Shown in pieces: positions 23,599 through 38,150 of a stretch of DNA of 64,000 nt. This DNA is from Sipunculus nudus (taxonomy: Eukaryota > Annelida > Sipuncula > Golfingiida > Sipunculidae), in the NCBI GenBank assembly GCA_026874595.1, contig CM049309.1, positions 47,604,079 to 47,668,078 of the forward strand, written 5' to 3'. Under the pieces are notes generated by a model. It was not told the origin of the DNA, ran no database searches, and saw only the letters and a program-made list of their open reading frames with translations. Every line of letters begins with the position of its first letter. Positions within the stretch are counted from its first letter, which is position 1. Both the position numbers and the translations under genes were made by a program.

Positions 23599-25410
23599 AG
23601 CTCAGCTGACTATAAGTCATTTGAGCTATATTCGCGTTCCATTGTCTGTCGTCTGTCTGGCCGTCCTGCCATCTATCCGTAAGATGGGCATGTTTCGACA
23701 CCGTTGGACCTATGAATCCAAAATTAGGCATACTAATGTCCCCAAAATCTCCTACCAAACAAAAAAATGGGTCACTGTGACTTCCTTCCTTCAAAAAATT
23801 AAGAAAATTCTCAAATTTCAATTAAAAACCTGTTATCACACTTCAGGACCACCTAATATCAAAACCATTTATCTGTTTTTCTTAATATTTATTAGAAGTA
23901 TTTTCATATATATTTCCCCTTATACATGCCAGAAATTAAGTGTTATTTCTTTAAGTTATGGGCCCGAACATAATGGACTGTAAAAAATCAGGAAAGATAT
24001 TTACTCACTTGACATGAAAATTATTGATGCTAGAGAATTTTTTTTCAAGTATATAACTTTGTTTTATTAAGATTCAATTGTATACCCAAAATTAGATCTG
24101 AATTTTGTCATTTTTAGCTCAGCTGACTATAAGTCATCTGAGCTATAGTCGTGGTCCATTGTCCCTCCGGATGTCTGTCCGTCTGGATGTCCGTCCGTAA
24201 GACTGGCACGTTTCGACACCATTGGAGCTACGAATCTGAAATTCAGCATACAGTTAGATGTCCCTTAAATCTCCTACCATGCCGAAAATTGGGTCAGTAG
24301 GACTTGGTTCCTTTGAGATATTGAGGAAAACCTCAATTTTTTATTAGAAATCTATTTTCACACTTCAGGACTGCCTAATATCAAAACCACTCATCTGGTT
24401 TTCTTCATATTTACCATAAATATTCCTCTATATAGTTCCTATGTATGAGCCAGAAATTAAGTCAGTATTATTTAATTTAAAAAAGTTATGGGCCCAAACA
24501 TAATGGACTTAGTAAAAAAATCAGGAAAGATATTTGGTCACATAAGACCAAAAGTGTTAAAGGTAGGGACTTTTTTTTAGTAATACAACTTTAATTAATC
24601 AAAATTTAATTGTATACCAGAACTTAGATCAAAATCTGTTAATTTTTTTTAAATATTGGCAAAAATATAAAATTGGTACCTTAAATTTTGCCCAAGTTTG
24701 ACCATGGCACGTTTTGTTCCTGTAACTGCTGTGGATTTAATTTTCGAAGCATGTTTTTGTTAGCATTTCAACTGTTAACACCAAAAATTTGAAACCAGTT
24801 GATCAAAAACTGTAGATTTTATTTAAGTTTTCAAGCACCATGTCATATATTGTTTACATCAGGCTAGTGTTATGCAGTTTGCTAGAGCTCAGGTCCCCAG
24901 CTTCAGCTCTAGGTTCCTTAAATTTGGCATACAGTTAGATGTCTCCGAAATCCCCTACCATGCCAAGAATTTGGTCACTAGGACTTAATTCCTTTGAGAT
25001 ATTAATGAAAAACTTCATTTTTCCATTAAAAACCTATTGTTACACTTTAAGACTGCCTATTTTCAAAACCACAGATCTGACTTTGATCATATATAATATA
25101 CATATTTTTCTATACATTCGCTATGCACATGCCAGAAATGATGTCAGTATTGCATAATTGTTTTAAGTTATGGGCCCAAACATAATGCACTTTTTAAAAA
25201 TCAAGAAATATATTTACTCCCTTAACAAGAGGATTGCTGAAGCTAGAGATTTTTTGTCAGGGATGTAACAATATTTAAATCAAGATTCAATTGAATACCC
25301 AAAATTATTTCTGAATTTTTCAAATTTTATAAGTTATTAGTATAAATATAAAATTAGTACCTTAAATTTTGCCCAACTTTGACCATGGCACGTTTGTTTC
25401 CTGTGAGCAC
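23599..25410 (+). mobile_element. Diverged relatives of the Helentron-like family, two left ends
   Basis: Two left-end hairpins AGCTCAGCTGACT-ata-AGTCATYTGAGCT at 23,599 and 24,116, each followed by a GTCTGTCC/GTCCGTCC microsatellite and a TTTCGACACC...GAATC stretch. The tandem body of about 650 bp includes ATGGGCCCAAACATAATG and CCTTAAATTTTGCCCAA, repeated near 24,500/25,160 and 24,680/25,360. No matching right end was found before 26,431; a tail at 31,147 could belong to it. Confidence 0.55.
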
Positions 25411-26430
25411 TGTTGATAATTTTCATATCATGCACACATAAAGATTTCATCTTTGTAGTTTACAAAGCTGAAAGAAATTGGCCAAATATTGTAGCTTTTA
25501 TTTATGTTTTTAAGAGACCATGTCAGACCCAGGCTCTACCCAGCCCCTCTTCAGTCACCTGTATGTTGACCTTGTTGACCTTTCATCAGATTATGCACGC
25601 TTGAGGCGAGGCATACATTGGGGCAGCCAGGCAGCTAATGCCCAGCCACAGTTTATCCAGGTGTCCAACCCAACTCATCTAGTAGTTGTTTTGAAAAACA
25701 ACATAACAATAAACAATAAATTAATAAATTTTTATTGGTTTTTAATAACAAATTAAAGAAAAATTAATAGAAAAGGAATTTTTTAGTTGATGTGTAACAG
25801 AAAATTAACTAGCAGTTACTGACGATGTAAGAATCTTGTATGGATGGATAGAATGTCAATGTCAATGTTATTCCAAATAACACCATGCAGTCCCCTATGG
25901 TATTTTTCAGTTCAATTTTAATGATAAAAAAATAAATCATATTATTCATTTCAAATCATTAGGGATCATATGAAGGAAATTAATGATAGACAAAGATGCA
26001 GTTGATAATATTAATCTAGATTCCTACTGTGTCTAGTGTGTAGAATGATGTGAAAGTAGTCCAAAGTGAATATATTACATTTATTTTTTTAATATAAATA
26101 AAAGCCATAAAACCAGGTACTTATGATCATTATTTAAATTTGTTAATTTTGTATATTGTGGATTCTCAACATAATTGTTTGGCTAAAACTGAATAAATAC
26201 TAGACATGGTGCGAATGCTTTGCAAATGTATTTGAATCCGAATATGAATATGTACTGCATTAAAAAATTTTATAGCATAAGAATGGGAATTCAGGTAAAA
26301 ATGAAAGTATTTGAATACCAGTACAGATACTTTCAAAATGTATTCATGAATGCATTCATGAATATATTCTATAATATTATTTTAATAATCATTTCAGTTA
26401 TATTTTATTTTAAAAAATCATATGATTTTT
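25411..26430. other. Intergenic, no gene assigned
   Basis: 25,520-25,700 is locally GC-richer with a 78-codon open frame, but it matches no family and may be repeat sequence. The rest is AT-rich. Confidence 0.3.
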
Positions 26431-29400
26431 AGCTCAGCTGACTTTCAGTCAAGCTGAGCTATAGCGATCACTCTTTGTCCGTCTGTCCGTCCGTCTGTCC
26501 GTCTGTCCGTCCGTCTGTCCGTCTGTCCGTTAACCTGGCACAAATCGTAACCGCTGGACTTAGAATCTTGTAACTTTACATTCTGAGAGGTCCATGAAAA
26601 ATCTCTTTGGAAACCAGAAATTAGGTCTCTGTTACCCATATCCTTCGAGCTATGGGGACCCAAAGTACCCCCTAGAAAAGTCAAAAATTTCATACAAAAA
26701 CTTCAATATCTCATTAACTCCTTGACTGATGGTCATGATATTTGGCATACATATTGATCATGAGATGTTCCTTCAGTTCCTGAGGACTTGTGGCGCCACC
26801 TGTATTTTTCGATTTTTTACGAATTTTTTCTCTATTTTTATACGTTTAAAAATGTGAACATCTGTTAACAAGGCACAAATCGTAACGACTGGACCTAGAA
26901 TCTTCATTATCGACAAACTGAGAGACCTATGAAAAGTCTCCATGGAAACAAGAAATTAGGTCTCTGTTACCCATATCCTTCCAGCTATGGGGCCCCAAAG
27001 TACCCCCCTGAAAAGTAAAAAAATTCATGCAAAAACTTCAATATCTTATTAAATACTTGACTGATGGTCATGATTTTTGGCATACATATTGATCATGAGA
27101 TGTTCCATCACTTCCTGCAGACTGGTGGCGCCACCTGTATCGTTCAATTTTTTACTAATTTTTTTCTCAATTTTGAGACCTTTCAAAATGTGAACATCTG
27201 TTAACAAGGCACAAATCGTAAAGACTGGACCTAGAATCTTAATTCTTGACACACTGAGAGGTCCATGAAAAATATCCTTGGAAACCAGAAATTAGGTCTC
27301 TGTTAACCATATCCTTCGAGCTATGGGGACCCAAAGTACCCCCCAGAGTAGTAAAAAATTTCATACAAAAACTTCAATATCTCAATAACTACATCACTGA
27401 TGGTCATGATTTTTGGCATACATATTGATTATGAGATGTTCCATCAGTTCCTGCAGACTGGTGGCGCCACCTGTATTGTTCGATTTTTCACGATTTTTTT
27501 CCTCTATTTTTGAGACCTTTAAGGATGCTGTCATCTGTTAACGTGGCACAAATCGTAACGACTGGACCTAGAATCTTCATTCTTGACACACTGAGAGACC
27601 TATGAAAAGTCTCCATGGAAACCAGAAATTAGGTCTCTGTTACCCATATTCTTTGAGCTATGGGGTCCCAAAGTACCCCCAAGAAAAGTAAAAAATTTCA
27701 TACAAAAACTTCAATATCTCATTAACTTCTTGACTGATGGTCATGATTTGTGGCATAACTATTGATCATGAGATGTGTCATCACTTCCTGCAGACTGGTG
27801 GCGCCACCTGTATGGTTGGATTTTTTTAATGAATTTTTTTCTCTATTTTTGAGACCTTTCAAAATGTGAACATCTGTTAACAAGGCAAAAATCGTAAAGA
27901 CTGGACCTAGAATCTTAATTCTTGACACACTGAAAGATCCATGAAAAATCTCCTTGGAAACCAGAAATCGGGGTCTCTGTTACCCATATCCACCGAGCTA
28001 TGGGGCCCCAAAGTACCCCCAAGAAAAGTAAAAAATTTCATACAAAAACTTCAATATCTCATTAACTTCTTGACTGATGGTCATGATTTGTGGCATAACT
28101 ATTAATCATGAGATGTGTCATCACTTCCTGCAGACTGGTGGCGCCACCTGTATGGTTGGATTTTTTTTATGAATTTTTTTCTCTATTTTTGAGACCTTTC
28201 AAAATGTGAACATCTGTTAACAAGGCAAAAATCGTAAAGACTGGACCTAGAATCTTAATTCTTGACACACTGAAAGGTCCATGAAAAATCTCCTTGGAAA
28301 CCAGAAATAGGGGTCTCTGTTACCCATATCCACCGAGCTATGGGGCCCCAAAGTACCCCCCCAGAGTAGTCAAAAATTTCATACAAAAACTTCAATATCT
28401 CAATAACTACATCACTGATGGTCATGATTTTCGGCATACATATTGATCATGAGATGTTCCATCAGTTCCTGCAGACTGGTGGCGCCACCTATATTGTTTG
28501 ATTTTTTTACGATTTCTTCCTCTATTTTTGAGACCTTTAAGGATGCTGTCATCTGTTAACGTAGCATCAATCGTAACGACTGCACCTAGAATCTTCATTC
28601 TTGACACACTGAGAGACCTATGAAAAGTCTCCATGGAAACCAGAAATTAGGTCTCTGTTACCCATATCCATCGAGATATGGGGCCCCAAAGTACCCCCCC
28701 CCCCAGAGTAGTCAAAAATTTCATACAAAAACTTCAATATCTCAATAACTACATCACTGATGGTCATGATTTTTGGCATACATATTGATCAAGGGGTGTT
28801 TCATCAGTTCTTGCAGACTGGTGGCACAACCTGTATTTGTTCGGGTTTTTTTATGATTTTTTCCTCTATTTTTGAGACCTTTAAGGATGCTGTCATCTGT
28901 TAGCGTGGCACAAATCGTAACGACTGGACCTAGAATCTTCATTCTCGATACACTGAGAGACCTATGAAAAGTCTCCATGGAAACCAGAAATTAGGTCTCT
29001 GTTACCCATATCCTTCGAGCTATGGGGCCCCAAAGTACCCCCCAGAGTAGTCAAAAATTTCATACAAAATCTTCAATATCTCAATAACTACAACACTGAT
29101 GGGCATGATTTTCGGCATACATATTGATCATGAGCTGTTCCATCAGTTTCTGCAGACTGGGTGTGCCACCTCTATTTTTTCAAATTTTTACGAATTTTTT
29201 TTCTCTTTTTTTGACACCTTTAAAGATGTGGTTATCTGTCAACAGGGTACAAATTGCAACAACTGGACCTAGAAACTTCATTCTTGTCATGCAAGGAGGC
29301 CCATGAAGAGGGCCTGTGGAAACATGAAATTAGGTCTCTGTTACCCATATCCTTCAAGCTGTAGGACTCTGAAGTATACCTCAGAATAATGGACAATTTG

Positions 29401-30848
29401 ATTCAAAAGCTGAAGTATCTGAACAACTTATGCGGAGATCACCATGATTCTTTGCATGGATATTGACAATTAAGTGTTTTTATTAGTTTCTGCAGATTGG
29501 TGGAGCCACCTGTATTTTTGTATCCTCCAAAACGAAGTTTTGCAGATACTATGTTTTTGACCGGGTTCCTCCGCAGCTGCCACGTTTGTTTCCAGAGAGC
29601 TCCTCTGAGAAAAAAGGACCGATTTTTCCGAAACTTACACCAATTATCTAGTCACATGTGAACTAGTGCCTAACAAATTTGTGTTCCCCTCTATCCAGCG
29701 TCCATTTGTGCGTCTGTTTCCACACATAAACCCTCATATCTCGGGAACCGATTGACCAATCAGGAAATAAAATATATACAAATGTAGCCCTTGGATTGCT
29801 TTATAACATACACAAAAATGGTGGCGCCACCTGTAACCATGTTTGCACAGTGTCCATCTGTTCATCTGCCTTGGGTTAAAATCACTCATATCTCTGCAGT
29901 GAATTGACTAATTCTCCTGAAATTCGGCATGCATATACATCCAGGATAGCTTTTTGATTTTATAACAGATGGCACCACCTACATTCACGTTCAAGCTGAT
30001 CACATCCAAGCTCATATCTCAGGAACCGTTTGACCAATTGGGCCAAAATTTTGCATGTGTATAGATATCACATAGCTGTTTATCATACGCAAAACTGTTT
30101 TTGCACAGCGTCTGTCTGTTTTCTGCCGTGGGATAATGTCACTCATATCTCGGCGGTGGTTTGACATATCTGCCTAAAATTTTGCAGTTTTATACATCCT
30201 GGATAGCTTTCTTGATTTTATGACAGGTGGCGCCACCTACTTTCTAGTTTACGCTGCAGACATCCGAGCTCATATCTCGGGAACCGTTTGAACGATTGGG
30301 CCAAAATTTTGCATGTGTATAGATCTCCCATAGGTCTTTATCATACACAAAACTGGAGGGGCCACCTGGAACCATTTTTGCACAGCGTCTGTCTGTTTGT
30401 CTACTGTTGGCTAAAATCACTCATATACATGTAGTGGTTTGACTTTTCTGCCTAAAATTTTGCATATGTATACAACTTGGACAGCTTTCTGGATTTGTGG
30501 TAGGTGGCACAACCTACATACACATTTACGCTGCAGACATCCATGCTAATATGCAACATACCTCACTCTATTTCCCCTTGCCACTCAATCCATGCCTCAC
30601 TTCAACCGTTCCACTCTGATTTTAGCGGATACACGTGGTCACTTGTCGGCTACCCGTATTCTAGTTTTTAACGTTTACACATTTTTTCTCTATTTTTGAG
30701 ATATATAAATAAAGACTAAATCTTGGCCTGTTGGTTAATCTGTTTGATGCTTCAGTTGAATGGGTATATACTACCATTCTGATGATAAAATTTCCTTTAG
30801 CGAATCTCTTCCCTGTCAGCTGAGCGACATGACCCATGGGTCACTTGT
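26431..30848 (+). mobile_element. Helentron-like element with tandem array (copy B)
   Basis: Left end AGCTCAGCTGACT at 26,431 followed by a GTCC/GTCTGTCC run (26,476-26,531). About nine ~337-bp units follow, with cores near 26,790, 27,124, 27,460, 27,797, 28,137 and 28,478, then degraded ones near 28,819, 29,157 and 29,503. It carries the same nested second element (29,520-30,646) at the same point as copy A. Right end: GTCAGCTGAGC (30,815-30,825), TGACCCATGGGTCA (30,830-30,843), CTTGT to 30,848. Confidence 0.7.
29520..30646 (+). mobile_element. Nested second family in copy B
   Basis: Begins GTATCCTCCAAAACGAAG (CTCC where copy A has CGCC) and ends TTTTAGCGGATACACGTGG then CTTGT. Colinear with 16,860-18,012, including the ~140-bp GGTGGCGCCACC units. 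It was therefore in place before copies A and B separated. Confidence 0.65.
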
Positions 30849-31146
30849 CTTATTATTGTTTTAATAAAAATTATATTGGCACAATATTTGTTATTAAATT
30901 TTAATAAATAGTTAATTGTTTTATTATATGTGCTGCTTATAAGTTATACGGCCAAGTCAAAATCTGTGTGACAATAGCACTCCATTTGTTAATAAAATAA
31001 ATGTAATCAGTCCTCTTCCCTGTCTCCAAAGATACTATCAAAATCATGCATAAGCTAAACACCAACAACTCATAATAAAGCTTATATTTATTACCACACC
31101 AAACCGGTATGTGCCTCATTCCCGAATCATATTTTTTATCATATAT
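30849..31146. other. AT-rich intergenic
   Basis: No gene or clear repeat. Confidence 0.4.
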
Positions 31147-31330
31147 AACAGCTTAGCGCCGTGACCCATGGGTCCCTTGTTTTAAGTTATTAGCATAAAA
31201 ATAAAATCAGTACCTTAAATTTTGCCCAATTTTGAGCATAACACGTTTTCTTTCCTGTGAGTACTGTTAATTTAATTTTCACAGCATGTAAAGATAAGTA
31301 TTTAATTTGTTTAAATCTGAAATTTAAAAA
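31147..31330 (+). repeat. Isolated right-end tail plus repeat unit
   Basis: CAGCTTAGCGCCGTGACCCATGG... is a tail like those at 18,174 and 30,815. It is followed by a unit (TACCTTAAATTTTGCCCAAT) also seen near 24,680, 25,360 and 38,930. Confidence 0.5.
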
Positions 31331-32300
31331 TAAAAAGTTGAAAATTAGGCTAGTTATTGATTTTTTTCTTGAGGCTCTTTTGCAGTGACTTGCTTTGTCC
31401 AGATGCAGGTTTGCCAGTCCTGGTCACTGGAAGTCAGCTATGCCAGGGTTCCTGATTTGTTACACTGGGGGAGATCCCTAGCGTCATATCGACCCTCTGG
31501 CATTATAACCAGATTACTGGCGCCAAAGTGTCATTACATCTACGTCTCAGGAACGCATGCATGATAAGGCCTTATGAAGATGCAAATATTTTCATCATTT
31601 CTGACAACGCTTCATGGCCTACAGGTACACTGTCAATCAACATAAACCAGACCAATCGTTTGCATTGTTTGTGTGCCTTCTAATAACACCAGACATTAGC
31701 GAGAAAAGTTCTGTTTAAACCCAGCACATTGGTAAACTTCTTGACATGTTTGATGAATTTATGACCGCATGAACACAAGCAAGGCTCGCACTAGTACTTC
31801 AGCCAGACCCCAAAATTTGGATCATTGGTACCATTTTGGTGACAAATTTTCACCATGTGTACTCGATAGGTATACATGTGTAGGTAATAAAATGCCCGAT
31901 AGGAGTATGAAAGTGGTAGCTTTCAGTGAATAAATGGATGTTTTATGTCTAATGACGTATATATTTTTTTATTTCAAGGACATCGACTTCAGAGTGTTTA
32001 TTAGGCCCTTGCTACTAAATATGCAAAACGTATCCAGTCCAATTTGGTCTCAAATGATAGCTTAAATCATCCGCTTCAGTATGACATGCTATTTATGACC
32101 CCTTGGTATATACTGCTTAAGTAATACATTCTTATAGTTACACCCACCCCTAGGAAAACGACAAACGAGTGGTTATATAAATTTACTGTATACAACTTTA
32201 TATGCCAAACTTATATTCAGCAAAGCAATCTTTTCAGTGATGTATCATTTATGATCAATAGGTGTATGCACCTACAGTTATACTTTCTTATGCCCTCACA
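31331..32300. other. Intergenic, no gene
   Basis: No exon or clear element recognised. Confidence 0.35.
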
Positions 32301-32302
32301 CG

Positions 32303-32512
32303 GGCAGATCCTGGATTTAAGAAAGGAGGGGTCCACGCCAGGAATAATGGCAAAATCTAGAAAAAAGGTCCCAAGGTCCGGGAAAGAGGGGGGAGGGGGT
32401 TGCGTTTCGAGGACACAAAACTTAGTCTGAAACCCTTAAAAAAGGTATGCCGACTGGAAAAGGGGGGTGTGGGCCTCCTGGACCCCCCCCCCCCCTCTCG
32501 CCATACCCTTAA
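32303..32512. repeat. Second copy of the GGGGCGGAT-type repeat
   Basis: Begins CGGGCAGATCCTGGATTTAA and ends in CTGGACCCCCCC then a CTCTCGCC edge. Interior words (GGGGTCCACGCC, CTTAAAAAAGGTATG) match 10,885-11,075. C run of about 14. Confidence 0.55.
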
Positions 32513-35500
32513 GAAAAATACACCATATATAGAATACACCAACAGATATAACGTTTTGTCGGTAACCGAAAACAGCAGGAAATGCCCAACTGTCAGCTCC
32601 AAGTTCTGTTGAAATATTGATTATTTTATTGGACTGGTATATTGTTTGTAAGCTTTTGGTTGTCCTAACTTATGTAAGCCAAAAAAATATAACTCTTGTA
32701 TAACTTTTGTCTTTACTTTATTTTACCTTTGCTGATCACAAGTTTTTACAAGTATTCATAATATTATGACCAGTACCCAGCATATTGATCACATGACTGG
32801 TATGTCAGCGTTAGTTGCAAGTATCGCCACCTATGCTGACTTGAGTCAATATGATCTTTTCCAGTTCTTCCTACTCAAATCAGGAATAAAAGAAAAATAG
32901 CTATATGTGAGGGATAGCGTTACCTCAGCGTAGTTACGCTTATATTCGCTAATTGTTGTATTTGATATTTGATTTTACCTACAATATGTAATGTGCTTTA
33001 CCAAACATTGATTATGCGACTTTTACGAGTATATGAACTACAGATGGCACCATTTATGTTTTCCTTTCTTCTGCGAGCAAAACCGATACATTTTTAGGTG
33101 TTTAAATTTAATCTATATAGGCCTATGTGGCTGACCGATAATGATGGACTAGAGCTGAAATGGTGTTTCTTAGTTTCACTCTCTGTTGTTCCATCATTAT
33201 TCGCGATTTTAAACAATTCGAAAAGATAATGTAAGACTTTTAAGTTTCTTTTGTGAATGACAGACTGCAATTATCAGTGTGATTTATACCAAGGCACAAC
33301 TAGTAATCGGTTGACCTGGGATGTTCAGAAATTGTGTAAACGGGTTCTCTTTAACTATACTTAGTAGGTAAGAATTAGATCACTGACCAATATAGATTCA
33401 GCTGAGCGTTATGACCAGTGGGGAACTTGGTAAAGTTAAACCTTTAAAATCAACAGAAGAAGTAACAGATTATAATGTATTAAACATAGAGAATTTGTTT
33501 ACTTATGTAAAGTTTCACTGTTCAGGATGAATGTTAGCTGTGTGAATAAGACTCTTTAAAGAATTGTTTGTTACATTGATTATTTCACAATTAGGCCCTT
33601 TTGTATTTTGAACTTCAAAAATAAAGTATTCTAAGTAATATTCAATGTTAGGTTTTAAGGGGAAAAAAGCAATATCAGTTTATCAGATCATCATCATATA
33701 AATATGCAATTGATTTCTGCCAGAAAAACATCAGATCTGTGAGTCCTTTTTACATGGTTAGAAAGATTATATCGAGTAGAATATGAAAATCATTGCATCA
33801 TTTATTATTTTGGATTATCACCGGGTCTTTTATAAGTCTGTTATACTTTTTAGTTATTTCAAGCCCGGCTACCTTGCCAAATGAAGTCATAAGAAAGTTA
33901 GCACTTGCAAGGTCTCATGATTAAAATAGAAATCACCAGAAGAATAAGTAATCAGTTATTTTCATATTTATTATCATGTGTGTTTCTTGTGAAACGTTTA
34001 AATAAAAGAAAATAATATGAAAACAAAACATTTAGAATATGTTTCTACTTCTTGTGATCTAACAGTTACAATTATATCCTAGTAAGCGAGAGATGATATA
34101 CTTTTAAGGGCAAAACCATAAACCCCATTGATATTATAATTGCTAGGCCAGTACAACAGTCAGTGATTATCATGATCTCCCTTAAACCTCGGGAATGACA
34201 GCGTCACATTTTGCTCTGACCGTTTAGTGAAAAATTGCATTTTAAAGATTAAAACAAAAGGATCTTAATGGCATCTTAATGGTGCAGGTACATAGCCCAA
34301 GGCGAACCATGTATGCCTTCCAGTCGGGAAAAGTTAATTGACACTTGACTGCTAGGGTTTCCTTTGAGACATAATCCCTGAACTCCAGAGTCAAAGTAGG
34401 TTAGAATTAAATTAGATTTGTTCAACAACTGATTTTATAAATTTGGGCTTATCACTAGCATTTACTAGACTTTTTCTTAACATAAAACCGGAACAGGATG
34501 AGTCATTGCACTAACTGGCAATATAGCAAACTGGTATATATTCATGGTTAAACTTTGTTTGCCTCACGGTTCAAATGAACATCTAGTTTCCGTTACAGAA
34601 AATGGTATTTATTTAGAAATCTCTCTCCTGTAAGAAATGTTAACAGTATAAACAGAGGCAACTCAAAATGAATAACTTACAGCTCTGCTTCACATTCACA
34701 GTTAGTCCAGGCAAACTGCAATATCTATCATTTACTTATGGTGCAACCTAAGCAAAATGTTGTAGGTACATTTACTGCTCTTGTCTTGATTGTATATGTT
34801 AAGTTTGTAGGAAATATTTGCATGGAAATATTTCAGCAGACAATAAGCCCTCTCTAAGCCGAGAGGCTCTTTTATATTTCGTGTAAGAAAGCAAATTTGG
34901 CCAGAAGTGCAGATACGGCGGCAAAGTTTGTACGATATCACAAGTGACTTAGGCACATGCAAATAGAATAAAAACTTACAAATAAAAATATACTGCTCAA
35001 AATGACTTGTCGCCCTTTTCTTTTTTTTCAAGTGGATCGAGACATGCAAAAAATTATATTTAAACAACTAGCCGAGTACCCGGCCTGCATACCTGTCATG
35101 TGTGACATTCGGCTTGCGTCATCCGAGTTTTAGTCGATGTATCGGCCAACGAAAGCAGCTGAGTGGAATAACTTGGAAAATTAACAAATCATGGTTCACT
35201 AAGTGCGTGGCTATGCGACATAAAAGTACTCAAAAACATTAACCAGGCATTAATTGTTTCTGCGGACATTTGGTGGCAATGGGACATGTATCGGCTGACT
35301 TAATAACGGAATAACACCTTTCTGTGACCACGCCCAAAACCACAAATTGTAGTTGGGTGCCAGGCATGTTTTTTTCAGCTTAAAGACTTCAGACTTCATT
35401 AATCATTTCATTTGAACCAAACTGGTCATGGTAGGTCTAATCAGAAATACACCTTTTGATAAATTAGCTTTAATTGCACAAATTGCTATGATACAGGGTG

Positions 35501-36780
35501 AGGAAAGAATTCATATCTGTGGAATTTGGAAAGCTATATACATGAATAACATACCAGATGAAAGCTATAAATGTCTACTATCAACTGACATCAAACTTGT
35601 TTTAAAACAGGCATTATATAAAATGTTATAACTCAATAAAATATATATATAACAGTATGTACTGCAAAATTGCTATTTCGGTGCAAGTACATTTCAAAAC
35701 AGGCTGATATTTTACAGAAAGCTACCACTTTCATACTGCTATCAGGCATTTTTATTATCTACAAACATACACCTTTCAATAAAAACATTGTTAGCAATTG
35801 TCACCTGTTTGGTACCGATGAACCCTCTGGCTGATGTACTACACGGGTTACAGGATGCAGGCAGCTTGCAGGCGATACAGGAAATGACCCGTGTCCATGG
35901 AGACGGTGTTTCCGTTTGGGTTATGAGCTGACATGTATACTATTGTGTAAATTCGTCATTATTAGCATAAAATTGAGATTATTGGCCGTTTACCACAATA
36001 TGAATGCAACCTGACGCAAGACCACTGCGATACACGACTCGAGTAGGCTTACCAGCCCAATAATCCGATTGCCTACTGAGTCGGGTTGTCATGGCTAGGA
36101 GATCCCCTGCTGTGACAGGTGTACAGTTCTCATATCACCACCCCCTCCCCCCCCCCCTCGCCCCACTTCTCAGTGAATATATTAATATACATCTGTATGC
36201 ATGATGTGGTGTTATATGACAAGATTGAGAATTTTATGATGCCATTTAGAATTGTGAATCAACTTTTATATTAAGATATATATGTTATATTGTATATATG
36301 TATAGAAATATAAACTTAGAATTAAAAAAATGAGAATTTAATACAAACATGAGTTCATTATTTTCCAGCCTTAGCAGAATTGGAGATCAGGCTTTGTTTG
36401 CCCTGAATGTATATATGCAGAAGTGTTGTTAATCCCCCCCCCCCCCCCCGGCTGCCATTGATCCCCGCTGCCATTGATTCCTTTGCACCTTTGCACTGGG
36501 ACATTAATTTTTATTGCAAATGTGAACAATTAATTTAATTTAAAAAATAATTGGATTAGAAAAAAGTAAGATCTAATTGAAACATATTCTTGCCTCAGGA
36601 GAACATAAAGTGATCAGCTTGATCTGTCCATCGCTCCATTATCATTAAATATTACCTTTATTACCTTTTCCTCTTAGACTTGATCTCCATTTGATATTAT
36701 TTTAGATTTTTACCTAAAAGGTCAACTTGAGCTGAGCACTGTGACCCATGGGTCCTTTGTTTTTACTGGGGTCATTGGTA
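32513..36780. other. Long stretch without recognisable genes
   Basis: Short open frames, including 35,428-35,631 (+, 67 codons) and 35,067-34,732 (-, 111 codons), match no family. Low-complexity C runs lie near 36,145 and 36,440. Degraded tails like the Helentron-type right end lie near 33,400 (CAGCTGAGCGTTATGACC) and 36,734 (TGACCCATGGGTCCTTTGTT). Confidence 0.35.
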
Positions 36781-36789
36781 ATCAGTACA

Positions 36790-37210
36790 TTAACCCATAA
36801 TTTTTCAAGAATAGCAGGACCTAGCATCCCCAAATTATATGCAAAAAATCTGTCAAATATGGGATTGAGCTTTTAGTGGCACCGGCTTAATGAACTTGCA
36901 TTTTGCGGGGGGAAATCTTGAAAACCTTGGAAAATCTTCTCTGAAATGATTCGGCCAAATTGTTTCACAGAAATGATCCCAGAGATGAGCTCTCTCAAGT
37001 TTTTACAAATGGACTGGGCTTCATGTATTTTGGCCAAGGAATTTGAACATGGTCATTTGGCCAAGTTAGCATACTAACATAACAATCTCAGAAAAGACAA
37101 GAGCTAGCATCACCAGATTTAGTGCAAATGTTGGTCACATGACTCGTATATGAAATAGAGGTTTTTGTAGCACAACCTACATCGGCCTGTTTTTTTTTAC
37201 CGACTGAAAC
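36790..37210 (+). repeat. Diverged repeat related to 23,150-23,580
   Basis: Shares ordered words with 23,150-23,580 (CCAAATTGTT, TCTCTCAAGTTT, GCCAAGTTA, GCAAATGTTGGTCACATGA). Degraded core GTAGCACAACCTACA at about 37,170. Confidence 0.45.
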
Positions 37211-38150
37211 CTCGTAACTTTAGCCTCTTTCAGCTTTAAAAAATGTTTTATGATGAAACTGTCAAGCTGAGTTGTTCAATTTTTCACAAGAATTATCCTA
37301 GGGTTAGGTTCTTTCAATTGTATAAGAAAAGATTGTGTTTAATGAATTTTGTAGAGTCATAGATAGCTGACGTTGGTCTTGTGGCCATTAGTAAGCCTAT
37401 TCCAAACTGAGGGCTGCAATAGCCTTAATTCTTCTGCAAAACTTTTGTTTCAACTTCTGTAACACTGCACACAAATTATTCTTAGGTGGCTTTTATTCAA
37501 GTTTACTTAAATGATATTTGGCAGAATTATTGGACCTTTAACAATGAAAGGTCTGTGGATAGCTAGTAGATTTATTGTATTAATAGACTTGAGCTCTTTA
37601 GGTATATAAGCAGAGCCGTACAGGCAACATATAATTGGTTTCATATCCAGTGTATGTTTAAGATTAATCCATGAATAAAATATCTGGATTCTGATTTTGC
37701 TTTCAATAGGCATCTGTTATTATTCTAAACATTTTGATAAAAAAAAAATCTTATGAATATGCAGCTTAAAAAAAGCATTGTAGCCAAAGACTTTCAGTGT
37801 GTGTATAAGCAGATTTGCCGAATGTCAGTGTTTATAAAAAGCTTGGCAGACTGCCAACTATTTCAGATTTGGCAACAGACCAAGTTTCAGGCTGAATCTA
37901 TTTATATATATAGCTTTGGCAGAATGACAACTGTATCAGATTATGTAACAGGTCAAGAGTTTACTCAGTGTAGCCAGGTACAGGTCAATAGTTCATGCAG
38001 TAGCTGCAGCTAGCAATTAGCTTCGCTTGACTTGGGGCAACTGTATGCCTCAGCTGAGCTTGGTCAGCCAAATGCACCTGACTCAAGAGGAGTTTAATGT
38101 ATCTGCCTGCAATTTTCGCCGGCCCATGGGTCTTTGATGGCTTTCTTGAA
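37211..38150. other. Intergenic, no gene
   Basis: No exon or known element seen. Confidence 0.35.

Noticed and set aside
23402-23983. 193-codon + strand frame
   Set aside because: Runs across the boundary of a repeat and its left-end hairpin; composition is that of the repeat.
35428-35631. 67-codon + strand frame
   Set aside because: Protein-like start (MVGLIRNTPFDKL), but no family match, splice signal or flanking support.
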